Shown here piece after piece: positions 1 to 10,449 of a stretch of DNA of 64,000 nt. Positions within the stretch are counted from its first letter, which is position 1; every line of letters begins with the position of its first letter. The DNA is from Calamus simplicifolius (lineage: Eukaryota; Streptophyta; Magnoliopsida; Arecales; Arecaceae), in the NCBI GenBank assembly GCA_900491605.1, contig UESW01003833.1:1574652-1638651 (forward strand), given 5' to 3'. Both the position numbers and the translations under genes were made by a program. The notes beneath the pieces are model-generated. The model worked only from the letters and a program-made list of their open reading frames with translations, searched no databases and was not told the origin of the DNA.

Positions 1-359
1 GCTCCGGAACGTATCAAAAATCAGAAACTTTTCTGATTGACATTAAAATCGTTCCAGATTCATTTTAATTCATTGTTTTGACTTGAATACAATAAAATTG
101 ACATTTAGAATTGATTCAAGAACTATTCCAAAAACTCATTGATAAAACATGAATTATAAATTTCTTTTTGAAAGTTTGAATATTGAGCTTAAAGTCACTT
201 TCAAAATTGATTAAAGTTAAACTTGAGCATTTCATTGTTCAAAATAAATTGTTGCTCATTTAATAAACTCATTACATCCTTTAATAAACTCAATGGCTTT
301 TAGTAATCATCAAAATCAAAAGGATTGGGATCATATAATTTTTCAATAATCTTCCAACA
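1..359 (-). repeat. 3' LTR of the Sirevirus, partial
   Basis: Nearly identical to 8748-9110 (the U3 end of the other LTR) and ends in the same CCAACA terminus. About 1.35 kb of this LTR lies left of the window. Confidence 0.92.
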
Positions 360-575
360 ATCTCCCCCTTTTTGATGATGACAAAAACATTGAGTTTGTT
401 CATGATTGATTAGTGAATTTATTTTGTTTTCATAGTTAGGCTTAGGCTCCCCCTTAATGAGGTAGCTCCCCCTATGAAACTTAATTAAATATCTCATTGT
501 TTATTTCATTGATTACTTTGATTTCTTTCAAATATATCACAATCATAGAACTATAAAATTCTCCCCCTTTTTTGT
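360..575 (-). other. Multiple polypurine tracts next to the 3' LTR
   Basis: On the minus strand there are four purine runs of the AAAGGGGGAG type: at about 361-374 (directly against the LTR), 444-455, 465-475 and 560-576. The run touching the LTR is the expected plus-strand primer. Several tandem tracts in this place are a recognised Sirevirus trait. Confidence 0.8.
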
Positions 576-576
576 T

Positions 577-2120
577 ATCAACAAAAAGGTAGAGAATCAT
601 AAACATTCATTCAAATTTCATTCATTCATTGAAATAAGGAAATAGAGAATTCATTTCATTAAAGGTCTAATACATCAAAATGTTCATACATTGATTTCAA
701 AATGAAAGCATAATAAAAACTTCAGTACAAAACAAGGATTGAAATCTAATAACTCAAAAATGAGTTCTTACAATTCTAGTTAAATGATCTACTATATTTT
801 TCATTCCTTCAGATTGAATTTTACATAATCTTGAGTCATCAACAAAGGTGCAAGCACTCTGAATCTTGTCTTGAAGCTCGCGTTGCACTTTGCATATGTC
901 TCTCCATCTCCGCATATATCCTTAAGTTCTTCAAAAATATTTTTGAGATCACCACTTAAGGATCCGAAGAAGAGCTGAGAGTAGACTCTATCTTAGAGAT
1001 ACGATCATCAATGAATAAAGAGTCTCTCTCAAATTCATAAATTTATTCTCAAATTCAGTTTTAAGTTTATCAGATTGATCATCAAATAAAGCTTTGAGTT
1101 GCATAAGTTGTTGATCTGAAAACCAGCAGAAGATGAGCTTGATCAAAGATGGAACTGGGGCTGGAGCAGAGGCAGAAATCAAAGGGCTCGGAGGTGCAGG
1201 TGAAGGATGTCTAACAGAGGGTCCTGCAGCCTCAGTATCTGTAGCTCTATCTTCTGTCACTCCTTTCCTTTCCCATTTCCATTCTTTTTGATAAATCCCA
1301 TCCGATGAATTGTGGCCAAGGCTATAAAAATCAGTGTGTCTTAGATTCTTCATAGGCTCATTATCAGAAATCACTACACCTTGGCTCGAAAAATCTTGTA
1401 AGGATCATCCATAGGGCAGACTAGATTTTCTTTTCCCTCCACAGTCTGCTATGTACCATAGAATCATACTGGGAAGATTATAGGCTTGCCTGTCACTATG
1501 GCATCCATTACAAAGATATCTCTCGATACATAGTCAAATCTCCAGTCTTAGGAAAGAGTATCCTACTGCAGATATTGTGTAGTAATCTCAATTCTAAAGA
1601 AAGCTGATTAGCAAAACCTCTTCAAATCCAACCACATCCCGGTTTAATAATCTCGATAAAGCTGGGGCGCGGTCATCAGAAGAAAAGGTGGAAGTGCCAG
1701 ATAAGGGTAATTCCAACAATCTAGAAGAATCTCAGCAGTAACAGATAGCCTATCCTCTCACATTGCTAATAAGTCCATGATCTCCTCTAGACAGATTCTT
1801 GTAGAATTCCTTAACCAAAGAGGGATAGTCGGGCAATCTAGAGAACAAATTTTCTCCCATCCCATCTCAATCAGCTGTCTCCCAACAAGAAACCCTCAGC
1901 CTCAAATAATTCAAAATCCACCTTCCTACCGTAGTAATGATCCTATCCGCTAGACGATCTACCTGGAAGAAGTGGCAGCAGGAGAAGCAGTCGGAGTAGA
2001 AGCAGATGAAGTGGAGTCCGTGCTTGGAGAAGGCTCACGCACCGGACGCTCACCGTTCCTCACGGCTCTTCCTCTTGATGCCGCCCGCCGCAAGCTAGAT
2101 CCTCTAGTTTTGGGTGCCAT
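577..2120 (-). pseudogene. Degenerate 3' (envelope-position) ORF of the Sirevirus
   Basis: Starting at ATG 2118-2120 the minus strand encodes a basic, Ser/Thr/Ala-rich N-terminus (MAPKTRG... to a stop near 1963). It continues in shifted frames with stretches such as KVDFELFEAEGF and YPSLVKEFYKNL, which resemble the plant-transposon domain (Pfam Transposase_32 type) found in the extra 3' ORF of monocot SIRE-like elements. A further open piece is seen at 988-1374. Numerous stops and frameshifts show that it is dead. Whether the product was ever envelope-like is not shown: no signal peptide or transmembrane segment is visible. The part below about 960 has no convincing coding content. Confidence 0.55.
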
Positions 2121-2209
2121 TTGATGATTGGAGGTGTAAAAAGGGATTCTAGGAGTTTGGAAGGTTTGGAAGATTTTGAGAGAGTATTTTGAAAGATTGG
2201 GTCGAATGA

Positions 2210-2410
2210 AATGACGGCGAGTCGACTCTGCCCTAGATAAATCAACCTGGGACCACTTCGAGTCGGCTCGCGCAAACCCAGGGTCGACTCCGGACAGTCA
2301 CAGAAAGGCCATCCCGATGGAGTCGACTCGCGCCAAGAGGGGTCGACCCGAGAGTTTCAGTCGAAACCGGGAGTCGACTCCGATACGCACCGAGTCGGCT
2401 CCGAGACCAT
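2210..2410. repeat. Cluster of GAGTCGACTC-type palindromes, internal
   Basis: At least seven copies of a 10-bp palindrome, GAGTCGACTC or its variant GAGTCGGCTC, spaced at roughly 20-30 bp, lie between the end of pol and the extra ORF. The same motif cluster is present in the LTR at 8430-8750. Confidence 0.85.
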
Positions 2411-2599
2411 TTCAGACCAAAAACATGAAATTTCTGAAATGTGTCCGGAATATGATCATAAAAATTGATAAATAATCATTGGATATGAGTGAATCAATTA
2501 GATATGAATTCTAGATAAGATTTCCTTAAGATTGAGGATTTGAAAGAATCTTAGATAAAATTTCCTTAGGGGTTTCAAATTCATTCTAAAGGATCACAA

Positions 2600-5500
2600 A
2601 TACCTAACTCTCCTCTAAGATAACAGAATCTCTCTTCACTTAAAGGTTTTGTAAATATATCAGCTAATTGTTCTTCAGTGTTAACATAATCAAGACAAAT
2701 TTCATTATTAGCTACATGTTCTCTTATAAAGTGATATCTAATTTCTATGTGTTTGTTCTTGAATGTTGAATTGGATTTTTAGTTAGATTATTGCACTTGT
2801 GTTATCACATCTTATGGGTTTTATCAAGTGTGATACCATAGTCTTCAAGTTGTCGCTTAATCCATAGGATTTGAGCACAGCAACTTCCAGCTGCTACATA
2901 TTCAGCTTCAGTAGTTGATAATGCAACTGAATTTTGCTTTTTGCTAAACCATGAGATTAAGTTACTTCCTAAGAATTGGCATGCACCACTTGTGCTTTTT
3001 CTATCTAACTTACATCCAGCATAATCAGAATCAGAATATGCAATTAGATTTAATGTGGAGTCTCTAGAATACCATAAACCTACATTTTTTGTTCCACTTA
3101 ATATCTTAGTATTCTTTTAACAGCAATTAAATGTGATTCTTTAGGTTCTGATTGAAATCTAGCACATAAACATACAGCAAACATATATCTGGTCTACTTG
3201 CAGTTAAGTAAAGTAGGGATCCGATTATACCTCGATAATACTTTTGATCAACCTTTCTTACCTTCTTCATCTTTGTCCAGCTTGCATGAAGGACTCATTG
3301 GTGTTCCGAGGGGTTTCATTGATTCCATACCAAACTTCTTTAGAATTTCTCTTGTGTATTTTGTTTGGTTGATGAAGATTCCCTCTTTGCTTTGTTTGAT
3401 TTGGAGTCCAAGGAAGAAGTTGAGTTCTCCCATCATGCTCATTTCGAATTCTCCCTGCATCAACTTAGCAAATTCTTGACATAGAGAATTGTTAGTAGCA
3501 CCAAAAATAATGTCATCAACATATATTTGTACTACAAGTAAATCTTTACTTTTCTTTTCAAAAATAATGTTTTATCAACATTTCCTCTTGTAAAATCATT
3601 TTCAATTAAGAATTTACTTAATCTATCATACCAAGCTCTAGGTGCTTGTTTCAAACCATATAAAGCTTTGTGCAATTTAAAAACGTGATTTGAAAATTCA
3701 TGATCTTCAAAACCTGGTGGTTGTTCTACATAAACTTCTTCATTTATAAATCCATTTAAAAATGCACTTTTAACATCCATTTGAAATAAGTTAAAATTCA
3801 TATGACATGCAAATGCAAGTAATAGTCTAATGGCTTCTAATCTAGCTACTGGTGCAAAGGTTTCATCAAAATCAATACCTTCTTCTTGATTATATCCTTT
3901 TGCAACTAATCTAGCTTTGTTTCTAATTACTATGCCATTTTCATCTAGTTTATTTCTAAATACCCATTTTGATCCTATAACTGAATGATTTTTAGGTCTT
4001 TCAACTAAAGTCCATACATTATTTCTAGTAAATTGATTTAATTCTTCTTGCATTGCTAACATCCAATTATTATCTTTTTCAGCTTCTTCAATAGTTTTAG
4101 GTTCAATTTGTGATACAAATGCAAGATGATTACTAATATTTCTCATATATGATCTAGTTCTTATTCCTTGAGATGGATCACCTATAATCAATTCCTTGGG
4201 ATGACTATGAGCATATCTCCAATCTCTAGGAAGATCTATCATTATGATCAATATTGACATCATCGTCCTTAGGTGAATCATCATCTTTAGCTTCTTGCTC
4301 ATGATCTGAAGATACATCAATATTAAGTTTTTCAAGATCTTTTTCAATTATGTTTGTATCTTCCTCATCATCAAGCTTTTCAGAACTAGATGCTAAAGAC
4401 TCATCGAAAACTACATGAATGGATTCTTCAACAACTAAGGTTTTCTTGTTAAATACTCTATAAGCTTTACTAGTTGTTGAATATCCTAAGAATATTCCTT
4501 CATCAGATTTAGCATCAAATTTTCCTAAATTATTTTTACCATTATTATGAATAAAACATTTACAACCAAATGCATGAAAGTATTTTATATTTGGTTTTCT
4601 TTCATTCCATAATTCATAAGGTGTTTTCTTTAAGATTGGTCTTATTAGGGCTCTATTTAAGATGTAACATGCTGTGTTAATAGCTTCCCCAAAAGTACTT
4701 TGGTAGGTTACTTTCACATAGCATGGTACGGGCCATGTCTTCTAGAGTCCTATTTTTCCTTTCAACTACACCATTTTGCTGTGGAGTCCTAGGGGCTGAA
4801 AAATTATGATTAATACCATTTTCAGCAAAAACTTTCAAATAAGTGATTTTCAAATTCAGTTCCATGATCACTTCTTAGAGATACTATGGTAGTGTTTTTC
4901 TCATTTGTGACTTTCTTGAAGAATTTCAGGAATATCGAGAAAGTCTCATCTTTGTGAGCTAAAAACATTACCCAAGTATATCTAGAATAATCATCTACAA
5001 TCACTAGACCATATTTCTTTCCTCCTAGACTTGTGGTTCTAGTTGGTCCAAAAAGGTCCATGTGAAGTAGCTCTAAGTGGCCTAGAAGTTGAAACAATTT
5101 TTAGATTTGAAAGAACTTCTAGTTTGTTTTCCAAATTGACATGCATCACATATTTTTATTTTCAAAATCTAGTTTAGGTAATCCTTTAACTAAATCCATT
5201 TTAATTAATTTTGAAATAAGGTGTGTGCTTGCATGACCTAATCTACGATGCCACAACCAACAATTTCATTTATATTAGCATTGTCAGCAATTAAGCAATG
5301 ATCACTCAAAGATAATTTTTCTAGATCAACCAAGTAAACATTGCCATGTCTATAACCAGTAAATACAATGCTATTATCAATAGAATTAGTTACAGTGCAT
5401 ATAGAAGATTTAAATGAAACATTAAAGTTTTTATCACATAATTGGCTTATACTAATTAGATTATGCTTCAAACCATCAACATAAAGTACATTATCAATAA

Positions 5501-5702
5501 ATGTAGATGGAGTTATACGAACTTTACCAAGGCCCATAATTTGACCTTTACCATTATCGCCAAACGTAACAACTCCACCTTTCTTTTCTTCAGGGTGATG
5601 AATTCATCTTTGTCACCCGTCATATGTCTTGAGCAGCCACTATCAAGGTACCACTTTTTCTTTGATCTTTTGGCTACAAGACATTCCTGCAACATAATTT
5701 AA
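2600..5702 (-). pseudogene. Sirevirus pol: protease, integrase, RT and RNase H
   Basis: Protease: WYLDSGCSRHMTG near 5660 supplies the DSG active site. Gag-pre-integrase segment at 5238-5537 (LISISQLCDKN). Integrase core at 4677-5097 with the first Asp in LLHMDLFGP, the second in SDHGTEFE and Glu in PQQNGVVERKNR. RT at about 3250-4347 with FNLFQMDVKSAFLNG, YGLKQAPRAWY, and the catalytic YVDDIIFGATN read from about 3490-3530. RNase H at about 2620-3110 (SDYAGCK, STTEAEYVAA). All catalytic landmarks can be found, but they lie in different frames separated by frameshifts (for example near 5100, 4690, 4290, 3540), so no intact polyprotein exists. High similarity to Ty1/copia pol is not in doubt; the lineage call rests on the 3' region. 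Confidence 0.9.
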
Positions 5703-6286
5703 ACTTTATGTTTAGGTACCCAAGCTTTCTTGGGTCCTTCATGGTTAGTAGCAATAAAATTGTTCCTTTCGGAACCCATATTTTCTTTCCTTTAACATTT
5801 AATTTTTGTTATTATTTATGTTTTGCATTCAAAGATTTATGTCCTTTTTGATTACATTTAAAACAAGTAATATTACTTTGGTTGGCTTTTACAAAAATAT
5901 TTTTAAAGATTTTTGTTTTCTTAATGTGTTATACCCTAAACCTGCTTTGTCAAAAACTGCTTTTTGACTATCTAAAATCATGTTAGTTTAGTTGAACTTA
6001 AGGTAAATTTCTCAACAATGTCTTTATATTTTTTAACATCTTTCTTAGAGATCATTTTCTTTAATGTTCTTTTTCAAAGATTCTTTGATCTTTTAAATCT
6101 TTTTTTTCAGATTTTAACAAATCTCTTGATTAAGTTAATCATTTTCATTAGTTTTCTTAACTTCTAAAGCTAATTCATTTTTCTTTTTAATTAATTTTCA
6201 TTTTTCAAAAATTTATTTCTTTTTCAAATTTAAAATCAATCATAAGTTCATTGAAAGCTTCAAACATTTCATCAAATGTAAATTCA

Positions 6287-7334
6287 TCAGGGTTTTCGGA
6301 ACTTACCTCTTCGTTGTCGTCGCCATGAAGCAAATATTGGCAACTTCTTTTTGTTCTTCTTCTTCGGAAGAAGATTCATCAGTCCAAGTTGCCATGTAGG
6401 CTTTTTCTTTTTCTTGTAGGCCTTCTTAAGTAAAGGACAGTCATATCTAAAATGCCCTGGCTTTTTACACTCATAACATACTAAGGGCTCTTTCTCTTTT
6501 TCTTTCTCCTTGTCCTTTTTCTTTTTCTCCATCAAACAAATTTCTTTTTGTGGAAGGGCCTTTCTTTCATAAATTTCTTGAATTTTTGCAAGAGAGCTGT
6601 CTTCATCATCATCCTCATCATCATCGCTGCTGCTTCTTCCTTTTCTGCAGCTTGAGGGCAATGGTCTTCTTCTTTCTGACTCTCCTCATTGACATGTTGC
6701 TTGAAGCTCATGAGTCATAAATCCAAGAAGCTCTTCCAATGGTAGTGTTCAGATCTTTGGCTTCTTGGATGGCTGTCACCTTGGCTTCCCAGTCTTGGAA
6801 GTGACCTAAGAATTTTGCGAACAAGCTCAGAGTTAGTATAAATTTCCAAGACTTTTAAACCATTCACAATATCAGTGAATCTAGTGAACATGCATGTGAT
6901 GGTTTCAGTTTGTTCCATGTAAACAATTCATATTTATGAACCAAAATATTTATTTTGATTCTTTTACTTGGTTTGTTCCTTCATGGTTATTTCCAACCTA
7001 TCCCAAATTTCTTTTGCGGAATTACATGTTGAGATTCGGTTGAATTCATTAGAGTCTAAGGAACAATATAAAATATTAATGGCCTTAGCATTTAGTTGTG
7101 CCATTCTCCTATCATTATCATTCCAATCCCTTTCGGGCTTAGGAACAATAGTGCCATCAATAAGTGTGTGGGTGTACTAGGTCCATTTATTATTACTCCC
7201 CACAATTCATAGTCAGAAGCTTGAATGAATATTCTCATTCTAGCTTTCCAATATGAATAGTTGGTTCCATTAAATAAAGGAGGTCTATTCGTAGAATGAC
7301 CTTCAGCAAAACATGAACCACTTTGTGTTGCCAT
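6287..7334 (-). pseudogene. Sirevirus gag (frameshifted)
   Basis: Opens at ATG 7332-7334 with a short N-terminus, then PPLFNGTNYSYWKARMRIFI, the usual start of the copia gag domain. The central part is in other frames (6715-6918, IYTNSELVRKILRSLP). The C-terminal piece (6287-6661) is lysine- and glutamate-rich and holds one CCHC zinc knuckle, CYECKKPGHFRYDC, at about 6440-6480. It packages the element RNA in an intact relative; here at least two frameshifts break it. Confidence 0.88.
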
Positions 7335-7382
7335 AAGGATCTTTAGCCCTTGATCGTGAGATCAAATTCTAAATGAGCACTT

Positions 7383-7394
7383 GCTCTGATACCA
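7383..7394 (-). other. Primer-binding site, initiator tRNA-Met type (Sirevirus)
   Basis: The minus strand reads TGGTATCAGAGC two bases after the LTR, complementary to the 3' end of initiator tRNA-Met. Confidence 0.92.
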
Positions 7395-7396
7395 AT

Positions 7397-9110
7397 TGTT
7401 GGCCCAGATGGCAACCCAAGAGGGGGGGTGAATTGGGTTCTTAAAAATTTAAGACTTTTTAATGTTTTAAACAGATTTGCTCAAGATGTGCAAGTGAGTG
7501 AAATTAACTAAGAAGCAATGCACAAGCAAAATAAAGAGATAGAGAGAGAGAGAAAATAAGCACGGCAAACACAAGATTTTATAGTGGTTCGGTGCAACCA
7601 ACACCTACGTCCACTCCCAAGATTCACTTGGGTCCACACTATAATCTCCTAGATTACAGCCGAGTTGTTTTACAAGCTCACAACTCAAACTTGTTGTTTT
7701 CCGGGATCACAACGAACCCAGCTGGTTTTACTCGGGCTTACCAGCACAAAACCCTACACGTTGTTTTTCACGGGCTCACAACTAACCCAACACAAGCACT
7801 CCGGCTTGCAACGAGGTATACAACCTCCACTGATTCAATCCACTGATTGAATCAGCAACAATTAGAATAACAGAGTTTAAGTAATGAAAGCTCCCCTTGA
7901 GCAAATATACAAATTAAGTATGAAAGAATAAAAGGTTAGAAAAGCCTGATAAGATAGCATGGATGTGGCTTTGGCTTTCTTCCTTCTCCTCTTTAACTCC
8001 TCTTGAAGTGTGAATCAGGCCTCAGCAAGATTCCTTGACCGTTTGAAAACTTTGGAGTTGGGATGAAGCTTTTTCTCCTTTTGTTGAATGTGGAAAATCC
8101 TTCGATTTGATCTTTGAAAAGCTCTTGGATTTTCTTTTGACTTTGTGGATTGAAGATCTGGAGCAGACGAAACTTCCTCTTTGATTTCACTCCTTTTGAA
8201 TCACTCTACTTTGCTAGAAGATTTTTCAATATGCTCTGTTTTTCCCTCTTTTTGAAAGATATTCTTTTCTCTCTTTTTGATATTCTGATTCGTGTTTGAT
8301 TGAAAAGAGCTCCTCTATTTATAGATTCTGCAAAAATATATCCGTTAGAGACAAGGAAAAATAGCCGTTATTCAAAAATCTTACCGTTGGAGTGACGTGT
8401 CATCGTGAAAAATATCGTCCAGATTTGCTGGAGTCGACTCATGCTTTTCCCGAGTCGGCTCGAGCTCGTCTTTCCAAATATAGAAATTTTTATAAAGGTT
8501 AGGGGTCGACTCGCCAGAAATAAAGTGTCGACTCCTGATAGTCGGGAGTCGACTCGAGAAGGCTTGGGGTTGACTCGCGAAGTGCTCAGAAAAACACTCT
8601 TCTGGTGTCTGAGCGGAGTCGACTCGCACAGTCAGGGAGTCGGCTCGACAGAATCAGGGGTCGACTCGACAATTTCGTGGGTCGACTCGACACAGATGCA
8701 TATTTCTGTACACTGAGCGGAGTCGACTCTGAAACTCAGGAGTCGGCTCCGGAACGTATCAAAAATCAGAACTTTTCTGATTGACATTAAAATCGTTCCA
8801 GATTCATTTTAATTCATTGTTTTGACTTGAATACAATAAAATTGACATTTAGAGTTGATTCAAGAACTATTCCAAAACTTATTGAATAAAACATGAATTA
8901 TAACATTTCTTTTTGAAAGTTTGAATATTAAGCTTAAAGTCACTTTCAAAATTGATTAAAGTTAAACTTGAGCATGTTCATTGATAGTTCAAAATAAATT
9001 TGTTGCTCATTTACATAAACTCATTACATCCTTTAATAAACTCAATGGCTTTTAGTAATCATCAAAATCAAAAGGATTGGATCATATAATTTTTCTATAA
9101 TCTTCCAACA
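7397..9110 (-). repeat. 5' LTR of the Sirevirus (1714 bp)
   Basis: Begins TGTTGG and ends CCAACA, a perfect 6-bp inverted terminus. Flanked on the left by the primer-binding site and on the right by gypsy internal sequence. It contains the palindrome cluster at 8430-8750. Confidence 0.93.
8430..8750. repeat. Cluster of GAGTCGACTC-type palindromes in the LTR
   Basis: About twelve copies (starts near 8432, 8453, 8505, 8527, 8545, 8567, 8616, 8638, 8658, 8679, 8720, 8741), often about 21 bp apart. CpG-rich and centred on GTCGAC. Position within the U3 part of the LTR suggests a regulatory or methylation-target role (inference). Confidence 0.85.
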
Positions 9111-9177
9111 TATACGATCTGTGTTGCTCACCATTGTGGGTTATGGATTGGCTATGAACCTGGCTCTGATACCTCCT
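9111..9177 (-). mobile_element. Second internal-region fragment of the chromovirus (concatemer)
   Basis: This 67-bp stretch matches 15103-15166, the primer-binding-site end of the chromovirus internal region, almost base for base. It therefore belongs to a further internal region attached to the left of LTR 9178-10449, not to neutral flanking DNA. Confidence 0.85.
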
Positions 9178-10449
9178 TGACACCCTACAAGGTATAGGTC
9201 TTTTTTTTTTTTCTTCGGAAGCGTCCTCGTAGGAGTCCGGCCTTAGCGCACCAACGCTAAGTCAGCCTCACCAGATTGCGCATGCAAAACACCCACACAA
9301 CCAAACACTCGACACCAAGAACACAGCTATCTACGAGAAAACTCCCAACCCCTTTTATTAATAATAAACAAAGAGGATTACAAGATGATGGACCTCACAA
9401 ACTCCCTCACCCTGCCTTAGGCTACAAAGCACTCACCCGCAGCCCGTTGAACACCCCAGGAGAACTCCTCAGCAAGTGCTCGTGCTCCTCCTTCCTCCTC
9501 ACACTCGCTCCGCAAAGTGGATGAAGAAGACTTGAACCCTTTTTCTCGGATTCTTCGAATTCCCCCCATAGATGACCGAGGTTCTCCTTAAATAGACGCC
9601 GGCTCCCTTGCCTTTGATGGTAATCCACGCCATAGATAGGAGGTTGGGAGGATAAGGCAAGACCCCCTTTAATCTCTCCTTAAATCTCTCCCTTACCCGA
9701 TCGGTTGTTGGCTGAGATAGAAGGCTAGGAGGATAAGGTAAGATCCCCCTAAAATCTCGCTGATCGGTTGCCAATCTGCTCCAGCTTTCCTAATTTGAAA
9801 ATCCTTCTAGAATCTTGATCGGTTTCCAATCTGCTCCCGCCTTCCTAATTTGTAAATCCGCCAGCCGCTCGGTCCTCCTCAAATCTGGGCGCAAGATCTG
9901 CGCCCGGCTTTGTCGCTCGCTAGCTCATCTTCCTCAAATCTGGGCGCATAATCTGCGCCCGGATTTGACGCTGCCCAACTTGCCCGCCAGCCGGGTTGAG
10001 CACACGCCGGGCTGACCTCCTGCCAGCCCGAGCGCCCATCCATACTCCAGGGTCCGCGCATTGGGTTAGCCTCCTGCCATCCCGTACGCAATGCGCCAAT
10101 CGTCATGTCGCCTAAGCGGAAGATCCGCTCAGCGTAGGACATCCTCCGGTCTTGGCCCTTACTCGCCGTGCTGAAATCCGGCGTGCTTGATGCTAAGTCC
10201 CCGCGTGCCGTCGCGTCTGGGAATAGACATACATCTGGCCATGGCGCGCCGCTCGCCATCCTTGCTCGCCGTTGCGCCTCGCTGAAATGGAGCTTGTCAA
10301 CCTCACGCGCTCCATGGTTGGCTGTGCGCATCCTGTCGCACCGTCAGCGTCCAACCTTGCAAGCCCTCGGAAGCTTGCTTTGCCCGCGCCTGCGCGTGCG
10401 CGGGCTACGCAAGGCCCTCCTGGCCATGCGCCTTACTGGGACGGTGACA
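9178..10449 (-). repeat. Chromovirus LTR, left copy (1272 bp)
   Basis: TGACA...TGACA boundaries. By eye about 98% identical to the right copy at 15167-16429, pointing to a recent event. It serves both as 3' LTR of the element to its right and as 5' LTR of the truncated one to its left. Confidence 0.93.

Larger units (their letters stand above)
1..9110 (-). mobile_element. Sirevirus-like Ty1/copia retrotransposon (left LTR cut by window edge)
   Basis: Element on the minus strand. Order read right to left: LTR (7397-9110), primer-binding site (7383-7394), gag, protease, integrase, reverse transcriptase, RNase H, a further 3' ORF region, polypurine tracts, start of the second LTR (1-359). The Ty1/copia order (integrase before RT) is clear. 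The extra 2 kb between RNase H and the 3' LTR, with an envelope-position ORF, and four polypurine-like runs near the 3' LTR are traits described for the Sirevirus (SIRE/Maximus) lineage. Every ORF is broken, so this copy is not autonomous. It is inserted in the internal region of a gypsy element; the right-hand target flank is tatac (9111-9115). Confidence 0.9.

Noticed and set aside
9276..9774. Small ORFs inside the chromovirus LTR, repeated at 15263-15761
   Set aside because: The duplication comes from the LTR pair, not from a conserved gene; no known motif.
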